NCBI GenBank assembly: GCA_026874595.1
Contig: CM049319.1
Coordinates: 13,795,601-13,859,600, forward strand
Length of the DNA stretch: 64,000 nucleotides
Reading direction: 5' to 3'
Origin: Sipunculus nudus
Taxonomy: Eukaryota > Annelida > Sipuncula > Golfingiida > Sipunculidae
The position numbers were made by a program, and so were the translations under genes. This document shows positions 41,501 through 53,923 of this stretch, in pieces (the stretch's first letter is position 1; every line of letters starts with the position of its first letter). The notes beneath the pieces were generated by a model that saw only the letters and a program-made list of their open reading frames with translations, was not told the DNA's origin and did not search any database.

Positions 41501-44500
41501 TTCCTGGAGGACCTGTGACCGATATGAAGCGATAGCTCTGAGCAGGAATACAGATCGCCTCGGAACCAGCGATGCGTGCAAAACCAATGCAGCCCTTGTC
41601 TACAGATTGGCTTTCGACTGTCACATGGCCCTGTCCCATCAGGAAGTCTGCAAACTGTGGAACCCTAGATAATACATTCATGCCCAATATGATGGGTATC
41701 TTCTGAGGATTAGAGGACACTTCATGAGTGTTCTTGGTGATCATAACACCCATTTGTGTGATCTTACATCCACACACTTCTACATCAAGTATTGCCACAC
41801 CGAGATATGGTATTTCAAGACCATTGGCAGCTGTCAGGGTAAACCATTTCCCTGCTTCGAATATGACCTCACCTGAATGCTGCAGGTGTTTCCTGAAAAA
41901 CTCTTCATTCATTGTAGTGACCATGGATCCAGTGTCAAATAAACTGTCCGCATTGATGCCATTAAATTTTACGCTTATTGTTGGTTTTCTCCCAACAGTC
42001 CTAGTTATTAGATCCGCTATTGATAAATTACTTTGAGTCTGGGAGCCGCCAGGTTTCACATCTCAGTTCCCCACCCTAGCCTGGCTCACTGCTGGGTGGG
42101 TTGGGAGTTTGGGGCATCTTGTCTCAATTGGGGCTGCATGTATTCCGTGCCAGCTATTCCAGGTTGTAACTGATACGGCCCAGGAGGGGTTGCATAATAC
42201 TGCTGGTGGAATCCAGTTCCTGGCAAAGGAACATATCTGACTAGGTTTTGTTCTGGTTGTGCGAAGCGGGTATCAGGTCCTCTCTCCACGTCCCTTTTCA
42301 ATTTGAAGCAGTTTCTCTTTATGTGTCCCTGCTTCTTGCAATAGTAACAAGTTATGGGCACCTTATCCAAATTTGAAACACTGCTGCGCTTGTCAGTTTG
42401 CTTCTTTCCATCGCTGTAAAGGCTGGAAAGTACTTTTTGTTGGTCCATGAGGTGCTCAAAAGTTTTCTCTTGTGCCTTCAAGAGATCTTCCATACACTTT
42501 TCCAATTTGGATATCCTCAAATCTGATTGTTTTTCCGAATCATCTGTCGCCTGCCAGTCAACACTTTGGATGTTCTGTTGAACCTTTTTTGTTGCATTGA
42601 AGCTACTTCCCTCTTCAGCCCAGAGCAGTGCTTCCTCCCGTAAATCAAGAAAACTCACATCGGGATAAGTGCGGATATATCCCCTCAAATGTCTCCTTAG
42701 AGATGAATCTTTTACCTTATCGACAAAACGATCCCTAAGTGTTTTTTCCCTGCTGGCAACACAATCGCTATCTTGGCGGAGCGCTCTGTCAATTAGATCG
42801 ACCAGGGCATAAGAGAAGCTGCGCAAACTTTCTCTCTCACCTTGCTTACGGTTGTAGAATAAATCTAACAACTGGGAGGCTGAGAGCCTTTCTCCACATG
42901 TATTGCGCAACAAGCCAAATACCTGTTCAGGGGTCTTTCTTTCCTCCTCTGGCACGAGTTCCGCCTCTTCCCTCGCTATATCTGTAAGGTGGGCCATCAA
43001 GAAGTCCACCGCCTCCTTATGGTCATACTGCTGGAACTGAACGTGTCGCTGAGCATCAGCAATCCAGCTTTCCAACTCACGAGAGTCCCCATCGTATCTT
43101 CGGAGCTTTTGGTGGTTTTGCACAACCCTGGCCACGACCTCTGTTTTGACATTGTGTTTGGCCTCTGCAGCTTGCACCCTAAGCCTAGTTTTGTGCAGCT
43201 CTGCTTCCAAAGCTTGTACCTTTTCAGCCAAAGCATCCATGTTACACAATATCACAATACAAAAAGTTGCTATAGTAACTACCTATACAGTTACTTTAAA
43301 AGGTTATACCAATAACCTTTTCCACAATAATACAAATTAATATTAATAATACAATAATTCAAATTAGCATTCACATAAACAACATAAGTGACCTTTTCTG
43401 CAAGAGTACATCCAAATTAGCATGCATGTAAGCAACATAAGCGATTAATAATGACCTTCATATGATACATTCAAATTCAAAGTTCTGACTTCTAGATAAA
43501 TGGTTTTACATATTACTTTCTTAATTAGACATAGAAAAAACAAAATCTTCCACAGGCTTAAAACTGTGATCGTTATACTCTTAAAGGGTACCGTCCATAG
43601 TTTGCTCTCTCTCTCTCTCTGCCCCTTTGCATCTACTTCAGTTCCGTCCCTTTCTCCTTAGTGTAGACCTTGCACACTCCTGATACGAATTCGTCTAGGC
43701 AAAGACCACCATTGTCCTGACACCATCCCACATAAGCGAACGTCTCATCTCCATCTGACATCAACAAACGTCTTGACTCTATCCCACCGCTGCCACCAAA
43801 TTCTGTAGCGGGACTCCAACAGTCAGAAGAGTCAGACGGCAAGACGAGACACCCCTTTATTCGAAATATGCATCGTACATTATGCATAGGAGAAAGAACC
43901 CTGCAATTATACAGTATAAACCAGATTAAGAATAATGATTACAAACGGAAAATGAATCATAATGAAGCCAAAATAGTTTAACATGAGAAATATATCTGTT
44001 TATCTGTTGAAAGACCATTCTATTAAAACTGAACTGGTATATTATTAACCAGCTGTGTTATAAATGATACTTTGGTCAGCAGCAGTGCAATGCCAGTTTG
44101 TAATTACATAAAATTGCAGGAATACTCGCTGTGATACAGAGGAAGTACCCCATTTGAATTACTGCACTAGATAAGAGATTATATAGGCATAAACTAAACT
44201 AAAATAGACAAGTTATGTTAACATATATGTTCAAACTAAATTCTAACTGTGCATAACTATCTCATGGAATAGTCACCCATTAAAGTGCACTAAAGTTATA
44301 CAATCTCATAATGTAATGCTCATTAAAGCTTGTACAGTACATAACGAAATTAATTCTGAATCCATGGTAACCAATATTTGGTCCATGTTTACCATTCATT
44401 AACTACTAATAAACTAATACATTGATGCAACTTTTAATATAACTGTAGCACAAACATTATTGTTGGGTAGTAGAATACCATCAATGAATAAACCAAATAC

Positions 44501-47500
44501 AAACCGTAAGAACGGGTTCTTTCTCTCAGTACTTTGACCAATTAAGACCTGGTCACACGCTCATCAGTATTGACTGTAAAACCACAAAGAATTACACCTT
44601 AGTGTTAATCAAATATACAGGCTCAGGATATACCTATAAACCTGGCCAGGAATTTACCTATATATTTGCTTTAAATTCTTTACAGAAAAGTACAAAACAA
44701 ATGAACAGTAGCAGTTTCTGCTTCACCCAGTCTCAGTTAAGCTCTACAGTCAGACAAGTCACAGACAGACCCTGAGTAGTCTCCAGAGCTATCAGCTGGA
44801 ATACTCCTAATGGTGACTTGAATAGTTAACACATATGCAAAAGACAAATCCCTATATAACCTTACCAGATTATAACATCATATAAACATTCCTATCTTTA
44901 CAACAAACAATCTAATTACACAAGAGCTGTCTCCACAAGAATTACCCTTATAATTCTTGAATGACATGAACATATTCATAAATCAATGGACAACAATTAT
45001 TATACAATATGATATACATCAGATATAGTCTTTAATAAGTCATAATAAACCGTCTTATTGAACAACTGTGACTCAAAAGGAAATAACACATTACACCACC
45101 AAAGATGTGTATTCATAAATGAAACTCATAAATACAAATATATACAATGGTAACAATAAAGAATAAAGCAGGACAAAGTGTGTTACACTCAGGACTTATC
45201 TGTAATTGACAAATAAGTGTATATCAGTACCACGATGTAGCGCTAAAACAAAATGGCCGTCCATGCTGGCAACGCCCTGTGCCAGTATGTATTGTGTCTC
45301 ACTAGGGTCACTTATTTTACAGCACAGTATAACAGAATACATGTATATTAAATCTGATAAATAGAATTTCTGATGTAAGCAATGCTTTTATTACACATAA
45401 TAAGAATACTTAAAGTTATTTACCTTGCACACATGACAATCAAATGTCCACTTAGACCTCAGTTGGCACAAATGTTTCTATGCTTCCGCAGCAATGACGT
45501 GTCGGCAAAATGGCCACAGTGCTGAGTAGTCAGTCCATTTACCCTGACCCTACTGGGGTAGGACATACCATGGGATTACTTACAGCTTGTGACAGGCGCT
45601 GGCCTGGTCCACAGTACTGCACAGACACACAGCACAGGCCTACTGCTACCCTAAACAATACCGGGTGGACACCCTGTAATAAATCTTTGGACTGTCAGCT
45701 GAGGGGTGACTGATGAAAGGCTACTAAGGTCACCTAGAAAGCTAAGCCCAGACACAGGAGACCAGCCATATGAGGCTACTGTAAATAAATATTCTGAAGC
45801 TGTGTGTGTTTGCACGTGTGTGTGTGTGTATACTAGCCTGTCACATCCTCCCCCTCTTTACATGACCACTACTTTGAGGGACTCGCATGTCCAACCCATC
45901 ACATAAAATAACACATCACATAGATAAGTAAAATACTTCACAAGACTAAACAAATAAAACAAAATACAATATGTGCAGTGTGTGGGAAGCGAACTAAGAC
46001 TTAAACTGTTGTTTCTTTGAAGGGATACTGCATGGCTCGGACAGAGTGTGCATTCTGCAGAACAGACCTTGGGTTATTGCAAGGGTTACTATGCTGCCCT
46101 GCTGTAATGCGACGTGATCGTCTCAACGGAACTTGATCTACCGGTCGACTTTCTGGACTTGACCCCACGTACATGGGTTGTAGTGGCACTGCTGCGATTG
46201 GTACTTCTGGTAATTGTGTAGGTACTGACACATCAGACTCGTCTGAACTAGAAACCACGGAGAAGTCAGTCTCTTCGTCTTGATTAAGTACAATCTCAAT
46301 GTCAGTTGGTTCAGAATACGAACTTACAATTTCTCTCTGGATTTGCCTTGGTTGACGTTTTCTCTTTACAGAACTCTCATTGGCTCGAGGTTTCGGGCAC
46401 TGTTTGAGTTCTGTTCTGTTCATCCAACGCTGTGAACCAAACCCATCAGCGGGTTCCACCAGGTACACATCTTTATCTGGTTTCTTTTCTATGATTTTGT
46501 GGGTAGTTTGACCATAAAAGTTTGCGAGTTTATGACGCCCCTTTAGATTCCGAGCTCTCACATATACAAGGCTACCTATCTGGAGTGGCTTGTCAGAGGC
46601 TTTCTTGTCATGATAAAATTTGCGTTTGTCAGCATTTTGCTCCAATCGCTTCTTGACTAAATCATAAGCTGTCCGCAATCTGCCCTGATGCTCTGCAACC
46701 CAGTCATCAACACATGTTTCCTTGTTGGTTTCGTCCACGCCAATCAACAAGTCAACCGGTAGGCGTGCCTGTCTCAAGTGCATAAGGTAGAAAGGTGTAA
46801 AGCCTGTGGAAGCATGCGGTGTGGTGTTATAATAGTATAAGACATCTTCCAAATGCTCTGGCCATCGACGCTTGTGCTTTTCTTCCAAGGTACGGAGCAA
46901 ATCATGAAGGGTTCTATTGAATCTCTCGCATTGCCCATTCCCTTGAGGGTGCCATGCTGTAGTCCTAGACTTCCTTATACCATACAGCGAACATAACTTC
47001 GACAACAACTTTGACTCAAAGTCTCGACCTTGGTCGGAATGTATCCTCAAGGGTGGCCCAAATCGCCTGAACCAATGTTTCACTAATGCTTGAGCTACTG
47101 TTGAGGCTCTCTGGTCTTTAGTGGCGACAGCAACTGCATATTTAGTGAACACATCTGTAATTACGAGGACATTCTCGATTCCATTAGATGCTTTATCAAG
47201 CAACGTAAAATCAATTGCAACAACTTCGAGAGGCCTGTTAGCTCGAATCGTGCCTAGTGGGGTTCTAACTCGTTCTAACTTGGCTCGACTGCATGTGTTG
47301 CAACTTTCGACATATGATCGTACTGCTTTCGCCATCTGAGGCCAGTAGCAACGGGCACGTAGCAGCGACTCAGTGCGATCAATGCCTTGATGACCATGGT
47401 TGTCATGCACTGCTCTCAGTGCATCTCCTTGCAACACTTCTGGTAAAAGAACCTGATAAATTTCTCCCTCTACTGGATCATGCAACACCCGGTAGTAAAC

Positions 47501-50500
47501 ACCTTTCTTCTCCACTAAACGGTCCCACTGCCTTAAAAGTAACTTAACCTGGGTTGTTTCTTGTTTTGTTGAAGTGCTAGATGGTCGTGTACCTTGAGCA
47601 AGAAATCTTATTACCAGTCCAATGGTTTTGTCGTCACGCTGAAGATTGGCCATCTCATCAGATTGAATACATGGGATGTTTGAAGCAAAGAAATCTTCAT
47701 CCACTGACTGCAAATTTGTTTCTGCTAACACATGGGTTTGCAACTGCGATGGTAGTAGGCTACCATGGACACACTGACTTTCTTCATCCTCCCATGGACG
47801 AAACTCTTGGCGTGATAACTGGTCAGCATTCACGTTTTCCCTGCCTGGACGGTATTGTATTGTCAAGTCAAAACCAGCAAGGGCTGCAGCCCATCGTTGT
47901 TCAATGGCTGGAAGCTTGGCTTTAGTTTGAAAGTAAGTGAGGGGATTGTTGTCTGTGTAAACCACAACCTTTCCACCTTCAAGATAGTCCCGGAATTTTT
48001 CAGTGATGGCCCACTTTAACGCAAGAAATTCCAACCTTTTGGAACTATAGCCTTCCGGATTTCTTTCTGCTCCCCGAAGACCTCTGCTTGCATAGGCTAT
48101 AACCCTCTTCTTTCCTTCTTGTACCTGACTGAGAACTGCGCCGAGCCCTTTCTCTGAGGCATCTGTTTCCACAATAAATGGAAGGGAAAAGTCAGCATAC
48201 CCTAAAACAGGTGCTGTGGTTAACTTCTCCTTGATCTTGTCGAATGAATCTTGATGTTCTTGATTCCAGTGGTCTATGATGGACTTCTTGCATTTTTTCT
48301 GTCCTCCAACAGCACTGCAGAGCTTGTGTAAGGGTTCAGCCACATGGGCAAAGCCTGGAGTAAATCTTCTGTAATAGGAAGCAAACCCTAAGAAACTGCG
48401 AAGTTCCTGTACAGTCTTGGGTACTTGCCAGTCCCTTACTGCTACAATTTTGTCTGGATCCGTAGAGATCCCATCATCAGACACAACATGCCCAAGAAAC
48501 TTTACCTCAGAGCAAAAGAATGCACATTTTTCTGGTTTTACTTGAAGACTGTGTTCCGCAAGAAGGGAGAAGACCCTGTCTAATCTGGCCAGATGTTCTT
48601 CAAATGAATTGCTGTAGACTATTATGTCATCTAAGTACACCAAAAGAATCCGCCAAATATCGTCACGAAATATCCTGGTCATCAAGCGCTGAAACGTTGC
48701 TGGTGCACTGGCTAATCCGAAGGGCATTCTAATGTACTCAAAAAGGCCTATAGGTGTTGTAAAAGCTGTTTTCTTTTGATCTGATGGCTCTACTTCTACC
48801 TGATTGTAAGCTGACGCAAGATCTAGTGTTGAGAAGAGAGTTGATCCCTGCAGAGCCTCTAATGTCTCATCAATTCTTGGCAAAGGAAACGCGTCTCTGT
48901 ATGTCTTTTGGTTTAAGCGCCTGTAGTCTACGCATAGCCGGATCTCGCCGCTCTTCTTCCGTACCAACACAATTGGCGAAGCATAGTCTGATTGACTTTC
49001 CCTAATTATGCCTTTCTTTAACAGTTCTTGCAAATGTTCTTGCACTTCCTTCCAGAATGGTGGTGGAATTCGTCTATGAGGCTGACATACTGGGAATTCA
49101 TCCTTTGTATATATTTTGTGTCTTACTGTCCTGGTGCACCCCAACGGCTCTCCTTCCAAGTTGAATACCGTTTTATGCTTCAGAAATAATGCCTTTGCTC
49201 TTTTGACGTCTCTTGGATCCTTCAGTCTTGACAAATTTATTTGGTTTAAAAGCTCTTCTTCCCGAGCACCAACTATATCCGTATTACTGGATGTGACTTC
49301 TACCTGGTTAGAACAGATGTTAAGCTCGATATTCCCTTGGGTACCTATTACTTCCCTGATCAAATGTACAGAAGCTAAGCGTGTTCTCGGTTGTACCCAC
49401 ACATCCTTGTTGCCAAAATTGATCACTTGAACTCTGAGTGGTCTCTCTGCCAAATTCCCATAAGAATGTGCAACATCTACATTGCCTGGTAATGATTCTG
49501 CAAGAGGCTCAAGTATAACAGCATCATTTCCTGGAGGACCTGTGACCGATATGAAGCGATAGCTCTGAGCAGGAATACAGATCGCCTCGGAACCAGCGAT
49601 GCGTGCAAAACCAATGCAGCCCTTGTCTACAGATTGGCTTTCGACTGTCACATGGCCCTGTCCCATCAGGAAGTCTGCAAACTGTGGAACCCTAGATAAT
49701 ACATTCATGCCCAATATGATGGGTATCTTCTGAGGATTAGAGGACACTTCATGAGTGTTCTTGGTGATCATAACACCCATTTGTGTGATCTTACATCCAC
49801 ACACTTCTACATCAAGTATTGCCACACCGAGATATGGTATTTCAAGACCATTGGCAGCTGTCAGGGTAAACCATTTCCCTGCTTCGAATATGACCTCACC
49901 TGAATGCTGCAGGTGTTTCCTGAAAAACTCTTCATTCATTGTAGTGACCATGGATCCAGTGTCAAATAAACTGTCCGCATTGATGCCATTAAATTTTACG
50001 CTTATTGTTGGTTTTCTCCCAACAGTCCTAGTTATTAGATCCGCTATTGATAAATTACTTTGAGTCTGGGAGCCGCCAGGTTTCACATCTCAGTTCCCCA
50101 CCCTAGCCTGGCTCACTGCTGGGTGGGTTGGGAGTTTGGGGCATCTTGTCTCAATTGGGGCTGCATGTATTCCGTGCCAGCTATTCCAGGTTGTAACTGA
50201 TACGGCCCAGGAGGGGTTGCATAATACTGCTGGTGGAATCCAGTTCCTGGCAAAGGAACATATCTGACTAGGTTTTGTTCTGGTTGTGCGAAGCGGGTAT
50301 CAGGTCCTCTCTCCACGTCCCTTTTCAATTTGAAGCAGTTTCTCTTTATGTGTCCCTGCTTCTTGCAATAGTAACAAGTTATGGGCACCTTATCCAAATT
50401 TGAAACACTGCTGCGCTTGTCAGTTTGCTTCTTTCCATCGCTGTAAAGGCTGGAAAGTACTTTTTGTTGGTCCATGAGGTGCTCAAAAGTTTTCTCTTGT

Positions 50501-53500
50501 GCCTTCAAGAGATCTTCCATACACTTTTCCAATTTGGATATCCTCAAATCTGATTGTTTTTCCGAATCATCTGTCGCCTGCCAGTCAACACTTTGGATGT
50601 TCTGTTGAACCTTTTTTGTTGCATTGAAGCTACTTCCCTCTTCAGCCCAGAGCAGTGCTTCCTCCCGTAAATCAAGAAAACTCACATCGGGATAAGTGCG
50701 GATATATCCCCTCAAATGTCTCCTTAGAGATGAATCTTTTACCTTATCGACAAAACGATCCCTAAGTGTTTTTTCCCTGCTGGCAACACAATCGCTATCT
50801 TGGCGGAGCGCTCTGTCAATTAGATCGACCAGGGCATAAGAGAAGCTGCGCAAACTTTCTCTCTCACCTTGCTTACGGTTGTAGAATAAATCTAACAACT
50901 GGGAGGCTGAGAGCCTTTCTCCACATGTATTGCGCAACAAGCCAAATACCTGTTCAGGGGTCTTTCTTTCCTCCTCTGGCACGAGTTCCGCCTCTTCCCT
51001 CGCTATATCTGTAAGGTGGGCCATCAAGAAGTCCACCGCCTCCTTATGGTCATACTGCTGGAACTGAACGTGTCGCTGAGCATCAGCAATCCAGCTTTCC
51101 AACTCACGAGAGTCCCCATCGTATCTTCGGAGCTTTTGGTGGTTTTGCACAACCCTGGCCACGACCTCTGTTTTGACATTGTGTTTGGCCTCTGCAGCTT
51201 GCACCCTAAGCCTAGTTTTGTGCAGCTCTGCTTCCAAAGCTTGTACCTTTTCAGCCAAAGCATCCATGTTACACAATATCACAATACAAAAAGTTGCTAT
51301 AGTAACTACCTATACAGTTACTTTAAAAGGTTATACCAATAACCTTTTCCACAATAATACAAATTAATATTAATAATACAATAATTCAAATTAGCATTCA
51401 CATAAACAACATAAGTGACCTTTTCTGCAAGAGTACATCCAAATTAGCATGCATGTAAGCAACATAAGCGATTAATAATGACCTTCATATGATACATTCA
51501 AATTCAAAGTTCTGACTTCTAGATAAATGGTTTTACATATTACTTTCTTAATTAGACATAGAAAAAACAAAATCTTCCACAGGCTTAAAACTGTGATCGT
51601 TATACTCTTAAAGGGTACCGTCCATAGTTTGCTCTCTCTCTCTCTCTGCCCCTTTGCATCTACTTCAGTTCCGTCCCTTTCTCCTTAGTGTAGACCTTGC
51701 ACACTCCTGATACGAATTCGTCTAGGCAAAGACCACCATTGTCCTGACACCATCCCACATAAGCGAACGTCTCATCTCCATCTGACATCAACAAACGTCT
51801 TGACTCTATCCCACCGCTGCCACCAAATTCTGTAGCGGGACTCCAACAGTCAGAAGAGTCAGACGGCAAGACGAGACACCCCTTTATTCGAAATATGCAT
51901 CGTACATTATGCATAGGAGAAAGAACCCTGCAATTATACAGTATAAACCAGATTAAGAATAATGATTACAAACGGAAAATGAATCATAATGAAGCCAAAA
52001 TAGTTTAACATGAGAAATATATCTGTTTATCTGTTGAAAGACCATTCTATTAAAACTGAACTGGTATATTATTAACCAGCTGTGTTATAAATGATACTTT
52101 GGTCAGCAGCAGTGCAATGCCAGTTTGTAATTACATAAAATTGCAGGAATACTCGCTGTGATACAGAGGAAGTACCCCATTTGAATTACTGCACTAGATA
52201 AGAGATTATATAGGCATAAACTAAACTAAAATAGACAAGTTATGTTAACATATATGTTCAAACTAAATTCTAACTGTGCATAACTATCTCATGGAATAGT
52301 CACCCATTAAAGTGCACTAAAGTTATACAATCTCATAATGTAATGCTCATTAAAGCTTGTACAGTACATAACGAAATTAATTCTGAATCCATGGTAACCA
52401 ATATTTGGTCCATGTTTACCATTCATTAACTACTAATAAACTAATACATTGATGCAACTTTTAATATAACTGTAGCACAAACATTATTGTTGGGTAGTAG
52501 AATACCATCAATGAATAAACCAAATACAAACCGTAAGAACGGGTTCTTTCTCTCAGTACTTTGACCAATTAAGACCTGGTCACACGCTCATCAGTATTGA
52601 CTGTAAAACCACAAAGAATTACACCTTAGTGTTAATCAAATATACAGGCTCAGGATATACCTATAAACCTGGCCAGGAATTTACCTATATATTTGCTTTA
52701 AATTCTTTACAGAAAAGTACAAAACAAATGAACAGTAGCAGTTTCTGCTTCACCCAGTCTCAGTTAAGCTCTACAGTCAGACAAGTCACAGACAGACCCT
52801 GAGTAGTCTCCAGAGCTATCAGCTGGAATACTCCTAATGGTGACTTGAATAGTTAACACATATGCAAAAGACAAATCCCTATATAACCTTACCAGATTAT
52901 AACATCATATAAACATTCCTATCTTTACAACAAACAATCTAATTACACAAGAGCTGTCTCCACAAGAATTACCCTTATAATTCTTGAATGACATGAACAT
53001 ATTCATAAATCAATGGACAACAATTATTATACAATATGATATACATCAGATATAGTCTTTAATAAGTCATAATAAACCGTCTTATTGAACAACTGTGACT
53101 CAAAAGGAAATAACACATTACACCACCAAAGATGTGTATTCATAAATGAAACTCATAAATACAAATATATACAATGGTAACAATAAAGAATAAAGCAGGA
53201 CAAAGTGTGTTACACTCAGGACTTATCTGTAATTGACAAATAAGTGTATATCAGTACCACGATGTAGCGCTAAAACAAAATGGCCGTCCATGCTGGCAAC
53301 GCCCTGTGCCAGTATGTATTGTGTCTCACTAGGGTCACTTATTTTACAGCACAGTATAACAGAATACATGTATATTAAATCTGATAAATAGAATTTCTGA
53401 TGTAAGCAATGCTTTTATTACACATAATAAGAATACTTAAAGTTATTTACCTTGCACACATGACAATCAAATGTCCACTTAGACCTCAGTTGGCACAAAT

Positions 53501-53872
53501 GTTTCTATGCTTCCGCAGCAATGACGTGTCGGCAAAATGGCCACAGTGCTGAGTAGTCAGTCCATTTACCCTGACCCTACTGGGGTAGGACATACCATGG
53601 GATTACTTACAGCTTGTGACAGGCGCTGGCCTGGTCCACAGTACTGCACAGACACACAGCACAGGCCTACTGCTACCCTAAACAATACCGGGTGGACACC
53701 CTGTAATAAATCTTTGGACTGTCAGCTGAGGGGTGACTGATGAAAGGCTACTAAGGTCACCTAGAAAGCTAAGCCCAGACACAGGAGACCAGCCATATGA
53801 GGCTACTGTAAATAAATATTCTGAAGCTGTGTGTGTTTGCACGTGTGTGTGTGTGTATACTAGCCTGTCACA

Positions 53873-53923
<51 letters not shown>

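Larger units (their letters stand above)
35778..53872 (-). mobile_element. Tandem dimer of a Ty3/Gypsy-type LTR retrotransposon (LTR-int-LTR-int-LTR)
   Basis: Three 2042 bp LTRs (35778-37819, 43804-45845, 51831-53872) alternate with two internal regions of 5984 and 5985 bp. All lie in the same direction, with the coding strand minus. LTRs in element sense begin TGTGACAGGC and end CCCGCTACA. The unit period is about 8026 bp. By eye I found only one substitution (38848 versus 46874) and one indel (C run at 41113 versus 49139) between copies, so the pair is very young or homogenised. The outer flanks share CTATA (35773-35777; 53874-53878, with one extra T), compatible with a 5 bp target duplication around the whole dimer. 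The array lies in DCAF7 intron 1, in the same sense as the gene. The domain order protease-RT-RNase H-integrase is that of Metaviridae (Ty3/Gypsy). Confidence 0.95.

Noticed and set aside
50060-50130. Ordinary -1 ribosomal frameshift between gag and pol
   Set aside because: The pol frame has a TGA (50092-50090) downstream of the gag stop, so a shift before the gag stop could not enter pol.
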